From the NCBI GenBank assembly GCA_903632075.3, contig CAHIKZ030005409.1, forward strand, positions 1 to 64,000: a stretch of DNA of 64,000 nt. Direction: 5' to 3'. Source of the DNA: Acanthosepion pharaonis. Its lineage: Eukaryota > Mollusca > Cephalopoda > Sepiida > Sepiidae. A program made the translations under genes and the position numbers. Positions 47,775 to 60,294 of the stretch are shown in pieces (positions within the stretch are counted from its first letter, which is position 1; each line of letters opens with the position of its first letter). The notes beneath the pieces are model-generated. The model had not been told where the DNA came from, searched no databases, and was given only the letters and a program-made list of their open reading frames with translations.

Positions 47775-49984
47775 TATAAAAGGAGTAAGCTTGCTTGCAA
47801 AATCTGTTGCTTAAAATGTAGGTCACCCAATGGATAAATTATTCACCAGAGACATGACTTTCCACTATGTGTGCATACACTGTTGGTGGGAAGTTTGAAC
47901 CTCTCTTGCCAAATGATCACCACCACAGAACTTGTGGGTCAACAAAATAAAATTGGAAGCATTACTGTGAGTGTATTTAAGATTTGATTTCAAAAGAAAT
48001 TTCAGTAGAAAAACATAATTAACTTTTAATGGGATAAAGTTATAGTGACTTAGCCAAAAACATTTGTTTTAAACCATTCATTACAAAGTAAAACAAATTG
48101 AGGAACTTTAATTTTCAATTTTCCAAATGTAAAATTATCAAAAGGATGGCAGAAATTGAAATAATCAACCATTATTTAATAGATTTTTGTTAAAAAATTT
48201 TTTTTTGAAAATAGTTATTTTAAGAGTAAAATAAAAACCTTATTGAGCCAATATAAAAGAAATAAGAGTAATAAGTAAAAATGAACACATCTTTTATGAC
48301 GTTAAGATGTCAGCATGTCTAGGGTAAAAATTGTATTACTTTTAAATAAATTATTATAAAGTCTTATTTTAAAAATCAATATATTTATGTATTGTATCAA
48401 TAATTTTATTAGAAATCATTCAAAAGTTTAAATACAGAAAATAAAATTAACTTTATAAAAACATTAGGATCACTGAAACACAAGAGTGGATGCTGACAAA
48501 TATTTCAATAATGTTATGAGAATAATGTTAAAAATGATAAATACATAAAAACATGTAAATAGTGAAGAAACTTAGATATAAAATGAACTTAATTGTAATA
48601 ACATTTCACAATAAATGACAATGAAGACTTTTGAAAGGCTTACATTGATTTGTATGATCTCTCAAATTTTCTTTTTAGTTTTATAACAAATTATCATTAA
48701 AAAATATATTCTGTATGCTGTTAAATACAGGAATTGTAAGTTAGATTTATTTGATTATAAAAGCATATAAATTCAGTCAATAAATATATCTGTAAGCCTA
48801 TAATTTAATTAACTTTTACTTATCATTTGTATTGTTAACTGACAATAGAAAACAGAAAAAAGGGTTACTGACTTCAATTGGATGCATATTCAAATAATTT
48901 TAAATCTTTATATTTACCAAAGTATGAAAGTACACAAATAAATATTAATCTACATTAAGTTTGATTTTTACAATAAAAAATGATCAAGTCAAAAAGTATG
49001 CTTTTGTTACTTCTATTAATTAAAATGCATTATTTAGCTTATGGTACATTCCCACTCAGAATGTGTAAAATTCAAGAAATGGAATCCCAAGAATTACATT
49101 ATTAAAAGAAAAATATAGTTTGAAACAGTCACAATTTCAACAAACTTTACAAAAATTAGTTACTATTTCGAACTTTTGTGATGAAAGTAGATTAGTAGAG
49201 AGGAAATAATAACTTCTCTTAGGTGCTAATTTACTGTGTCAACGGAAACGGAAGCTAAAGATTTGAACAGTGGACTAGTACTCTGAACATTAGACAGTGA
49301 ATAAAAAAAACAAAAACACACACAAAATCAATTTTGAGAATTAGTTTTTCTTTAATTTTTTGTTTTTTATTTTGAAATTGATTTTGAGTGATTAAAAATC
49401 TATATCACTTTTAAGGTGTTTATTTCTGTAATTTCTAGAAATTACTGAGGGGCCAAAGTGATCTTCATTGTTCTTTGCAGAACAAAACGTAAAATAATTT
49501 TTATGATAGTTAAAAGTTAGGTAGTTGCATTCCAATGTAATATGTATTAGCAAGGTGATATGCATTTTCCACAACTTATACTAAGTTAATTCTTAATAGT
49601 TAATAATGCACTGACAGATTCCTAAGCTCCATTTCTAAATACATATATTTGAAGTTAATCCAACACCTGGAACCCCACTGTCCTCATAATTAACTGTCTT
49701 AATTTTATCTTATGTTATTTTACCTTTTATTGTTATTTTCTTAAATGCATCCTGACTGGTAGTAAGGAGCCCAAACTCCATGGTAATGCTTAGTGAGGTT
49801 GCTCTGCTCACCAGTTGCACAATATTGGAATTCTTTCAGAGCTATGATGTGCATGGATATGTGCCCTTGCAAGCAATTTGTGTGAAACCCTATGTTGTAG
49901 TCTGTGCCACCTTCCAGATGTTTTTTTTTTTTGCCTCTGCAGCAACTATTATTCTTGGCCTCTTCCATCTTAAAACATAATAAC
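46629..49984. other. Unassigned AT-rich DNA with a (TA)n microsatellite
   Basis: (TA)n at about 47714-47774. The open frame across it is an artefact. The reading at 49968-49741 on the minus strand (DYNIGFHTNCLQGHIS) has no known family. No exon found. Confidence 0.45.
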
Positions 49985-50215
49985 CGATATGAGGAAACAA
50001 TAAAACTAAACTAATTTCAGTAGGAGTAAATAGGTTTGCCTATCATCCACTTCACATGCCTCTCTGGTCTTTAAACAGGAGTAGAGGTTTATTTTTTACT
50101 TCCTGGATCGTTCAACAGTTTTCTCATCCTCTTTTACTCCCAGTAGACCCTGGCATATTAGTGGTATTATTACCTTAATTGGGGTAATTTGAATGAAAGA
50201 AAAAAAAGAAAAGAA
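49985..50215 (+). repeat. Jockey-like LINE 3' tail fragment
   Basis: Resembles the 3' untranslated end of the LINE family (GCCTATCATCCACTTC..., CTGGCATATTAGTGG, TTAATTGGGGTAATTTGAA then A-rich tail). Diverged and short. Confidence 0.5.
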
Positions 50216-52969
50216 AAAAGAAATAAATAACAGTTATATTTTGATCACATTTATAGTAGGTATTTAGCAATTATATACTTAACTATATGATCTGTTCTTG
50301 TTATGCATATTTTAACATGAAAAAATGGTTTGTTAATGTAATGAAAGTAAAGTATTCTCACTGTATTTACATTGAATACATTTACAACTGCCATCTTTCT
50401 GTAAAACATGAAGCAGGATTTGAACATCACTGAAACTCATATTAGGTAGCAGCAGTAAACATTAGTAGATCTTGTATTATCAAATAACATTTTCTGAAAT
50501 ATTTCCAAAGCTTAAATTTTATTAGTGAATAGATGTAACAAAATGACATTTTATATATCTAAAAAAAATGAAAGCATTCAAATTTAGTTTTTAAATGATA
50601 TAAATATATGATAACTTCTTCACTGTCAATACACTCTACACTTTTGTGGTGAATAGGTTGCATTTGATCCCAGTTGGATGACACTGAATAGTATGGCTGT
50701 GTCTGGGTGGTTGAGAGAGGAGAGGCAACAAAATCAATAACAAAAGGTTAATGCCTGATCATAAAAAATATTATGTTACAACTGACATTCATAAACGAAG
50801 ATTCATTCAATACTAAAATAGGCATAAAAGCGGTGACATCATTATGTATGTTATTACAAGCTATTTTAAAAGCATTCAATAAACGATCAATAATATTATT
50901 ATTATTATTATATTAATAAGCAATCCATTTAATAATATTGTAACTAATTAATATGATAGCTATAATGCTACTGGATACCCTGGTAGCTAAAAAAAAAAAA
51001 AAAAAAAAAAAGAAAGAAAGAAAGAAAAAAAAAAGTTATCCAAATTTTAATTTATTCCATTCAATAAATAAGCATTAACATGCATGATGAAAAGTTGGAC
51101 TAATTAATCAATATTGTCAATAACCAATATTATATGCAGATTTGAGAGCAAAGAAAAGCACCTGAATTGAAGGTTTGTTAGATGTTATTTTTAGCAAATG
51201 AATTTTCACCAATTTTAAATATTTACATGACCCAATGAAAGAGATAAAATTGGAAAATTGTATTGTGTTAGTCTTCAAAGTAGTGAAAACTCTTGAAAAA
51301 TCAGCATTTTGGATTGATCTGGCACCAGTAAGACATATATAATTATCACACCAACCAGACATGCCCTTTGCAAATAGTTCTGGCTTTCTTTTCATTACCA
51401 TTTTAACATATGATAATGGATATCTTGTCTAGTGCGCCAAATCATTACAAATTTATATCAATGATTAAATTTTAATACCTAACTTCTTTACTGTGATGAT
51501 CTTTGAAATTCTAGATCACTTTTTAATACTAAAACTATAAGATTATAGTAAAAAACAATTATCAAAGATAGCAGACTGAAATTTAATGTTCAAAATAATT
51601 ATGTAGCCATTGAAAAAATATATAAATAACAGAGGAAAAATTGCTGTCATTGACTGTTACAAATCAGTAAAGATTTTCTAATATTATTAAGCTACTTATT
51701 ATATAAGGATTATTTTTGACTAGAATGCTTATCTTTAATATTTTTATCACACTGTCTGAATAAATATTCTCTTGGATATTACTTATATTTAAATTATTTA
51801 ATATATTAAAACACAAAATGACAAGCAATTCATCTTGTAAGGATATTTTCAGAGCTGCACTTAGACAATCAGCTCCTCCTTTCAGTATGATTATTTGATA
51901 TTTAAATTAAAACACCTAATGATAAAAATTAAAATATAATAAAATATTATGAAAAATAATTTGATGCCATTGATAAGGAAATATAATTGTATAATATATA
52001 AGTACTTATAAGTTTTAATTTTGCATTGAGTCTCTGATTTGGAAATATTGACAGAATATTTTTATTTTGAGGAACATAAGTTTAATGTAGGGACCTCCAC
52101 AAAAAACCCTGATACCTAAGGTTTAAAATTAAATTTTAAAAATGAAAAAGCATTCTTGAAGCTTTGTTTTTTAGCTTTAATTGAAAGCTAAGTGATTAAA
52201 TTTACTATTTCCAGTAAATTGATCAGAATCTCAACTTTTTGCTATCAGAAACCATTTATATTCAGCCATTTTGGACACATCTGTAAACAAAAGTTAATTT
52301 TCAGTTCTAAAAATCTTACAAAAATAAAATATACTTTTCTTAAATTTTATTTGTGGTATATTAGCTGATTTAAAGTATAATTAATCTGATTTGAAAAAAA
52401 AAATATTTACTTTAAATTTAAAATAACAGAATTTTTAGAACAAACAGTAGTGTGATTAAGTGCTTGTCAACACCTTGTAAATCACCTGTCAAGTGATTTA
52501 TGAGGTGTTGACATTTTTATTATTGTTCTTTAACCTTATCTGTTAAAACATAATTTAAGAAAATATGGGTGAATGCTTTTTTAATATAATTTTTAAGTAC
52601 TCAATAATCTTAAAAATGTAAAATATTCTCTGTAATCTAATTTTAGGAATATTGAATTTACTATTTACTATAATCATCACGCTTATTTTCTGATTATGTC
52701 ATGTATGGTCAAGTATACTATCAAACAGAAAAACAATACATATACATAAAAAAAATTAAAAATTCTTTTAAAAATCTTGTTGTAAAATGACTTATATTGA
52801 GCTTTTCAATTTTTGATTTGTTTCCACTTAATTACAATATCACCTAACTGGAAGGAAGTAATGCAAAATTTTAAATGATTTAAATTATTATAATTTAAAA
52901 AATGAAAACAATTCTTGTAAAAATTTATTATTAACAAAAAACAAAACATTTTTCTTAAGACAATAATAG
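50216..52969. other. Unassigned AT-rich DNA
   Basis: Contains (ATT)n near 50895-50912, an A-run with (GAAA)n at about 50990-51035 and a 21-bp-arm hairpin at 52465-52513. The minus-strand frame at 51401-51117 (94 codons) has no recognisable family. Confidence 0.45.
52465..52513. repeat. 21-bp-arm hairpin with 7-nt loop
   Basis: TGTCAACACCT...GTAAATCAC against GTGATTTA...AGGTGTTGACA: two mismatches in the stem, loop CTGTCAA. No larger repeat surrounds it. Confidence 0.8.
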
Positions 52970-53778
52970 CATTCCCAAAAACAGTTAAGAACTCAGGTGA
53001 ACCATCTGATCTTTATAGCAGTCTATTAGCCTTCCAACTCTTTTTAGCAAAGTACAACAGGCTCTAACTAACTCTGTATTGGTTAAGCATCTCACATCTC
53101 AGGGTCTTCTTTCAAATAAGCAATATGGCTTTCAATTCTCTAGGTAAACTGCTGATGTGTTAATGATTATTATTGAAATAGTCTATCAAGCTTTAGATAG
53201 GAAAGATGAAGCTTAGGCTGTTGCTTGGGATATTTCAAAGGTATTTGACAGGGTTTAGAATACTGGTCTTCTTACAAGTTGAAAGCTTATGGCATTTTTG
53301 AATGAATTTCTAATTCAGTTTTTCTTATCAAATTACAAAATGAAAGCAGTATTGAATAGCCTCTCTTCTAGATCCTTTTGCATAAATGCAGGTGTTCCTC
53401 AGGGTTCTATCCTTGGACCTAAGTTGTTTCTAATTTTCATAATAAGCCTGTTTCTAACTTGGTATCTATGCTGATGACAAAACTATTTACTCTTGTAAGT
53501 CTGATTGGTTGATAAAGTCAAATTGGCAGCTGATAAAAAAAAAGTTTTACAATCTGTTGCTAAATGGGGCAAAGAGTAGTTTGTTAATTAAACTGTTCTC
53601 TTTTAATCATCTGAGAAACCTTTTTGACTTCCATTAGCATGGCTGATGCTAATGCCTCATTGCACTAAGAAGGTGCAATGAGGCATTAGTTTTCAGCTGA
53701 CATGAAGTGGAAATTGTATATTGGATAAATTGATAAGACTTGTATGTAAGAAAGTAGGTTCTTTATGTCATGCTAGAC
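52970..53778 (+). pseudogene. Jockey-like LINE relic, left part
   Basis: Reading order: KNSGEPSDLYSSLLAFQ, SVLVKHLTSQGLLSNKQYGF, VYQALDRKDEA, WDISKVFDRV (RT motif A), FLSNYKMKAVLNSLSSRSF, INAGVPQGSILGPKLFLIF (motif B), a degenerate YADD near 53465, KLAA and the LSFN-type region. Many breaks. It continues at 55765 after a transposon insertion. A 17-bp-arm palindrome (53649-53689) within it is probably a local inversion. Confidence 0.85.
53649..53689. repeat. 17-bp-arm perfect palindrome in the LINE
   Basis: CTAATGCCTCATTGCAC and GTGCAATGAGGCATTAG around TAAGAAG. The right arm replaces the expected LINE sequence, so it appears to be an inverted local copy of the left arm. Confidence 0.85.
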
Positions 53779-55764
53779 TAGGTACCTCTACGGAATCGCT
53801 AAAAAATAGAGCATAGTCTGATGAAAAACAAAATTTTATCATCAAAATGCTCATGTTTTTATGAAGAGGATAGACCAAATTTTTTTTTAATTATTTTTAA
53901 AATTTTTTCCATCTTTTTAGAATATTCTAAATTTTGATTTAAACCTTGTTTCTCTTTGTCGCAACAAGGTGTAGATAACAGATAATTTCTAGCGCTTTTT
54001 TTTGTATTACACACATTAATTTGGAAAAATCTTGCAAAAATAAAAATAATTGTCAGATGTTAATGAAACTTTCAGATACTATTCACAGATGATCGAAATT
54101 ATTATATGTTTTTTTTTATTAAAGTCATGGCAAAAATATTTTTTTTTATATTTATTAACACCCCCATATCTAATTTTATGAAAAACTCTAGAAATTCGAG
54201 ACCATCGGTTTTAGTGATTACAATAGTTAAAGCACAAGGCTTTGAAGAATGTAAATCATGTTTTTGTTTTTTTTAATTTGGCCAACGTACCTGAAAATCA
54301 GCTCTGAATTGTAACATACAAAACTCAATAAAAACAAATATATTATTTAATTTCAAATGCTTTTATTTGTTTTTATTTGTTCTTATGAATATGGACAATA
54401 TTTTCTGAAAGCAAAAAAATTTTTTCAATGAAAATTGAATTTTTAATACAATTATTTCTTATTTCTTTAATTTTAAAAAGATTTTTTTAAATTGAATTTT
54501 TAAAAATTTTTTAACATTAGTTAAAAGCACCATCAACCTTTCAAAATGTCCGTGTGAGATTGGTCCAATACGCTAGAAAATGACAATCAGATTAACCATA
54601 GTAATTAGTTTATGTAATTTTTGTGTTTATAGTCGGGCACTAATTATCAAGTACAGAAGACCAACCAGAATACAATTTAGTTGCATTATTTGAGTTCAGC
54701 ATTGTTCTCCGCTGTTAAGGCCTTTACTTTTGCGAAACATGTATGGAGAAGTTAATTTGAGTTTTCAATTTCAACTGAGAAGGGTACCTACAAGTAACAG
54801 TATCATCTTATGAAATTTAACTACTGCTAAACTTTAATTTATATGATCTTATTTTTATATTAATCTCAGTTATGACATTTTTCCATAAATGAAATATCAA
54901 AATTAATAATAAAATGAATGGAAATACAAATAACACAGTAAAATGTAATAAATGTACATAAAATTATAGTATTTTATGTACACTTCTGATAAAATTTCAT
55001 AAGAAAGGTACCTATAAATTAATTAGATACCTTTTTCTTATGAAATTTAATCTATTAACAGTCTTATTTTTTAATTTCTTTATATTTTCCATAAAGCATC
55101 GTAAACGTAAAAATGAAAGCTAAGTACAAAAAAAAAAAAAAAAAATTAAAAAATTAGAGCGCTGAAAGTTTTCCTTAAAAGTAACAAGGTAAATAATTTG
55201 TTCACTTAAATAATTTCACTTCCTTCCATCCGTAGAAAGAATTATCCTCCCGTAAGTTAACTAAACGTCATGAATGTGCCCTTCGTCAATCGTCAAGCGA
55301 CGCGAAAGTTTATGACCGGCTTTGTTTTATTTTCAAATTACATTTTTTCGGTGCAGAAGCTAAGTTAAGCTTGGTTCAAAATATTTTTAAATAAACAGTA
55401 TAATTTCTGTTTTTATTAAAATCAGTTTTGAAAAAATGATAATTGATTTTTAAAAGAATATCAAAGTCGGATTTTAATCTTTTTTATCAAATCGAAAAAA
55501 ATGATTGAAAATGATTATCTGTCCTTTTTTTTTTTTTGACAAAAAAAACCAAAAAAAAAAAAAAAAAAAAAAAAACAATTTTTAACGAAAATTTCAGACG
55601 TGCTAGGAACGATTAAAAAATGTAAAAAAATACCCCAAAAATACTTTGATCTTTCCTCTTTAATAATAATATGAACATTAGACGATAAAATTTTGTTTTT
55701 GTCAAGTTCGGCGTTTTTTTCATCATGATATGCTCTTTTGTTTACATTTTCGTGGAGCTACCTA
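53779..55764. mobile_element. 1986-bp inverted-repeat DNA transposon, non-autonomous
   Basis: Interrupts the LINE. The ends are TAGGTACCTCTACGG (left) and the reverse of CGTGGAGCTACCTA (right). The terminal inverted repeats run on, with indels, through AGAGCATA...TGATGAAAAA and ACAAAATTTTATC for about 150 bp or more. A perfect 8-bp duplication TGCTAGAC flanks it (53771-53778, 55765-55772); a 9-bp ATGCTAGAC reading is also possible. Eight base pairs fits hAT, nine fits Mutator-like. No transposase reading is seen. Inside there is a GC-richer patch at 55240-55330 with several CpGs and another inverted pair near 54980-55065. Confidence 0.85.
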
Positions 55765-56360
55765 TGCTAGACAGTTTTCCTTGCCAGAATCTGTCTTAGA
55801 TATTTATAAGTCTACTGTTTATCCTTGCATTGAATATTGCTGCCACATCTGGTCTGGTGCTCCTGCTATATATTTAGAGATTCTTGATAAAATGCAAAGA
55901 AGAATCTGCAATGGTATTGGCCATGACCTGGCATCTCAACTTCAGTCCCTTTTTCGACTGTCATAGCATAGCTTTCCTGTACCTTTTCTATAAATACATT
56001 CATGGTAATTGTTCTGATAGACTTTCCTCTATGGTACCTAGACTTTATGAATTTAAGTGCAGTACTAGATTGGCAGTAAGGTCTCATCATTTTACAGTTG
56101 AAATGGCTACATGTAACTGTAAATTCTATGCTAACAATTTCTTCTATTGCACTTCTCACTTGTAGAACCCTCTTCTAGCTTCTTGTTTCCCAGTCAATTT
56201 TGATTTTAAAAAATTTAAATGCAATGTCAGTTGTTATCATGTTTTAATTCTTATTTTATTGTCCTTTTTTTTTTCTCCAAATATTCTCTAACACTCAATA
56301 ATCTTTTGTGTCCTGGAGGCTTTATTGGCTTGCTTGGGGTGAAATGATTAAAAAAAAAAG
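55765..56360 (+). pseudogene. Jockey-like LINE relic, right part and tail
   Basis: Resumes with the RT C-terminal region: LPESVLDIYKSTVYPCIEYC, HIWSGAPAIYLEILDKMQRR, FYKYIHGNCSDRLSSMVPRL, KCSTRLAVRSHHFTVEMATC, then the 3' end GCTTGCTTGGGGTGAAATGA and an A tail at about 56350. With 52970-53778 it forms one LINE copy. Confidence 0.88.
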
Positions 56361-57944
56361 TTAAAACATAACACATAAGTTTCATTTCAACACTTAATGT
56401 CTGGCAAATTCTTGCTACAACAGAAGTGAAAAGTAAAAAACAGTAAAGTAAAGTGAAAGTAAAAACAGCCAGAAGTGCAATCTGACAGTAGGGCAAAAAC
56501 AGGTCAAAAGTATACCATTCTGAACTTGCCATTAAAAAGTATCCATTGGAGGTACATGCCTGAAACTACTAATTTTTGGATGGGGAATTCAATAAAACAG
56601 CTCTGTAATATGAATATCTTTTGTGAAATTATTCAACTTTTAGCTAATCAAAAAATAAATGACCACAAAACTGTTGAATCATTGGTCAATCCTTCAAACA
56701 TACTTATTGTAAAGCTTTAATCTTATTTATCTTCAAACTAAAAACACTGAAATGAATAAAATAAAATTGAAACTGATGAAAAAGACTTTCTAAACTGTTG
56801 GAATGGTCCTCGTGAATTTCCTCTTCTAATGGTGATTTGAATTTGATTTGTTTATACCACTTGTGCAATATGATTCATTAAATGCCATTGAAAAATAATC
56901 ATTTCTGCCTTTGGCTGGAAATAACATTTTGATTACTGCACCAAACGGACTTGGTCACTGCTAAAGTTGGAGTAATAGTATGCAGTAACCAACTGGCCTT
57001 GGTGCGCATAACTGAAGGTAATTTGATTTGGTTCTTCCTGATCAGAAATACTAGAATAGTTTAAATACTCAGATTCAATTAGTGTCTTCCTTTGTGTCTT
57101 TTCTTCCTTCCTGATGAAGTTCCATTAAATGTTATATCACTGTAACGTCTATTCTCTTCATCACAGTTTTAACTCTATTAGCATATATTGCAAGGAAATT
57201 AGCATCTTTTTCAGCTTATTTCTCCTGCTACTCAGGGTGTTGAGTTTATCATACACTGAACAGAAGATGTAAATTTTATTAATCTCCTGGGTAGTGGTCT
57301 CTGGCATGGAAAGCAGTAATACATCAAAAAAGAAAAAAATGGACTGGTTAAAAAAAGAAGAAAGATGTTATACTTATTATCTTTAATGCCATTATGATAA
57401 TGGCTGAAAGAAAGAAAGAAAGAAAGAAAGAAAAAGAAAAGACAACTTTGCAAAAGTTGAACTATAAAATGTTCATTTTTTTTTTTTTTTTTTTTTTAAA
57501 CTTCTGAACTAGGATCTAATCCCTCAAAATAATTCCTATTTTTATGGAGCCATAAGCTTATCCAGTTCATTTTTTGAAAATATGTAAATAAATTTTCAAT
57601 TTAATCCTGAGAATTAGAGAAAGTATTTCCAGACACAAATGTAAATCAAATGAATGACCATTAAAAGGAAAACTGAATTCTGTTTAAAAATGTTATTTTA
57701 ATTTTATATGGACAAATGGGAATTAAAAAAATATCCAGTTCATATATTTATTTTTGTTTCATAATATGTATTCAGTTTAATTTTTTTTTTTTAAAGAAAA
57801 TGCATAAAAACGGCAGCTGAGGCAAAAGTGATTTGAGCATAACAGTTTGGAAAAATTACAATGAATAAGTATTTTATACAGTTTGAAAATACATCATTAA
57901 AGAAAATAGACAAAGAAAGATTTAAACCATAATATCCATTGATG
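56361..57944. other. Unassigned AT-rich DNA
   Basis: Contains (GAAA)n at about 57406-57435 and T runs at 57478-57496 and 57781-57792. The block 56800-57200 has more balanced composition and might be an old DNA transposon, but no motif could be confirmed. Confidence 0.4.
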
Positions 57945-58255
57945 AAACAAGTCTGATTTAAAATCAAGTTTAACTGGCAATGTCATTCACTTAGCCAGCA
58001 ATACAAATTTCAATACACTGAACCTAATAATTTTGCACAAAATGGATACAGTAAACCCTTTTTTCAATTCAAGTGTGCCTCAAGTTGTATGAGTATAGAG
58101 ATATGAAACCAACTGATTATTAAAGTTGAGACACTGCTATACAAGGAGGAGTGATCATTTTTTTTTTTTTTTTTTTTTAAGAGTTGAATTTCTGATATTT
58201 TATCCATTAAAGTTTTCAAGTTAGAAATTTTTTGTGAAAGGCAACTTCAAACATT
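57945..58255 (+). repeat. Interspersed repeat family X, copy 3
   Basis: GAAACAAGTCTGATTTAAAATC, later GAGATATGAAACCAACTGAT, CTGCTATACAAGGAGG, a T run at about 58158-58179 and GAGTTGAATTTCTGA, then CATTAAAGTTTTCAAG. Matches 29803-30070 and, reversed, 11715-12040. Confidence 0.7.
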
Positions 58256-58273
58256 ACGGTTAGTCCACTATTG

Positions 58274-58612
58274 GTTAGACACATGGCACAGTGGATAAAG
58301 GCGTTGGTTAGATCCAGTGACAGACCCAAAGAAGGTGAGTTCAATACCTGGTTAAGGCAGTGGAGAACTTTCAGAGGGAAAATTAGCAGGAGATAACTGA
58401 TAACTGACATCCATCAAACATGGCACGTGGAACTAGAACAGTCTACCCCGGTGATCAAAATAAAGGGTTCAGTTTGAAATTCCAACCACCTGAAGAAGGC
58501 GGAGCGCATAAACGGTCAAACGCTATGACAAATATGGCGACAAAGATGAGGACAATAGTCCGACTAATGTAAATACTGTACATAATACCTCATCTCAGAA
58601 ATATAGACAGAC
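58274..58612 (+). repeat. tRNA-headed SINE
   Basis: ACACATGGCACAGTGGATAA head, GAGTTCAATACCTGG B box, GGAACTAGAACAGTCTACCC body, 3' domain with AAATATGGCGAC and GATGAGGACAATAGTCC. Closest relative is 22704-23010. Confidence 0.85.
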
Positions 58613-58614
58613 CC

Positions 58615-58742
58615 AAAAGATTTACATTTTGTTTACATACTACTAGAGTAGTTTGTGATACCTATTTATAATTTTTAATCAATTATTATAAATAGGTATC
58701 ACAAACTACTCTAGTAGTATGTAAACAAAATGTAAATCTTTT
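58615..58742. repeat. Perfect 58-bp-arm palindrome with 12-nt loop
   Basis: Arms 58615-58672 and 58685-58742 are exact reverse complements with no mismatch. It starts right at the SINE 3' end (58612). Confidence 0.95.
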
Positions 58743-60294
58743 CTCCTAAATATACAATTCTTTCATACGTGATGATTGACTAATGATTCAGTTCATGAAA
58801 CAAATTTTTAAGTTTTGTAGTCATTACTGTTCTTTTTTGATGTGTCAAAAATTGCATAATAAGTAGATACATCTATGACAAAAGGTCATTACAGATCATC
58901 CCAAAATTACTAAAGTTTCAGGCATCTAACTACAATGGATACTTTTTTTTTATGGCAAGTTAAGAATAATGTACTTTTTTTCCTTTTTTTTATGCTACTG
59001 TCAAATTGCATTTCTGACTAGTTTTTACATGGTGTAAATATGGGTTTTTTATTGGTGTACTACTGAAAAAGATATTTAGTTTCAGCCCTTTTGTGCAATG
59101 AATCATAGCAAGAAATTGCAAGGTATCATGTGTTGAAATGAAACTTATATGAGCAGTCAAATTTACTCTTCTGTGTCATTTTTTAACTATTTCATTTTGA
59201 GAACACAATATTCCCAATGTTTAGACTAATTGGAAGTAATAATTGATTTCATTAGTATTATTTTTCTTTTACTTCAAGACTACTTGTATGACATTATATT
59301 TATAATGATTTTTCACTTGTTTGATGCCTGTATCATCAGTTAGACACTGTTAAAATTGGTTTCTGGTTCAATATCACGAGATGGAAAATTTTTTAGTTCT
59401 GATCAACTTTGAATGGGCACAACTTGGTTGCTAATTGGTCTACCAAGATACATTGGGTACCAATTTTGTTTTGTTTGTATTAAAAGCTTTTAGATATATT
59501 AAAAATCAAATTTTAGTTTGGGATATCTAATAAGTGGAAAAACATCCAATATATTCTCTCCCACCACTCCAAATAAATGATAGCTCTTATTTCTGGATTT
59601 ACAAATAATGATAGTAGCTAGAAGTTAATTCTTTAATTGAAAGTGATAGCAATATAGAATGAAATTAGAAAACAAACTGAAAACAAATCAAATAAAAAAA
59701 ATATTTAAAAACTAAAATTGTTTAAAAAACAGACATATGCACAAAGTTAAGGTTAAATTAAAAGAAACATAAAGCAACATACATTTAAATTTTAAGGTAT
59801 TGCACCACAAAATATTGATAATATTGTTGTGTTTTCTAGAGGATATAAGCAAACTTTATATAATACTAATTTAAATAAAATTTATAATTGAAAAGTTTTT
59901 AAAAAATTGAGAGTCAACGCACTATACTTTACAAGAATCTACAGTTAAGGATAATAATATTAGCTCCCCTGACCTCATCTAAAAATTCTTCTAAAATTTT
60001 TCCCTAACATGCTTTTTAGCAGAACAAAAAATGTTTCAATACAACATTGCTAAATATACAAATCTTCTGTAAATTTCTTTTTATTTGTGCACGATAGAGA
60101 ATTATTTCAAAGTAAATCCTATAAGGGTCAATATTTTTAACAATCATTCTTAAGAAGTTTACATTTTGTCAAGTCACAGCACAAACTATTGTTGTATATG
60201 CTGAGTTTTTAATTTGTTAATGCTATAAGGTTATGAACTTAAAACAGATATTTATCTTCCAATATACATAAACAACTTATGGGTTTCAGCTGTG
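58743..60294. other. Unassigned AT-rich DNA
   Basis: No exon, RNA gene or repeat family recognised. T runs occur near 58942 and 58975. Confidence 0.45.

Noticed and set aside
47494..47814. A 106-codon plus-strand frame
   Set aside because: Half of it is an Ile-Tyr repeat made by a (TA)n microsatellite.
51117..51401. A 94-codon minus-strand frame
   Set aside because: No recognisable motif and no flanking gene structure; likely chance.
56800..57200. Possible transposase relic
   Set aside because: Composition looks like old coding sequence, but no transposase motif could be confirmed in any frame.
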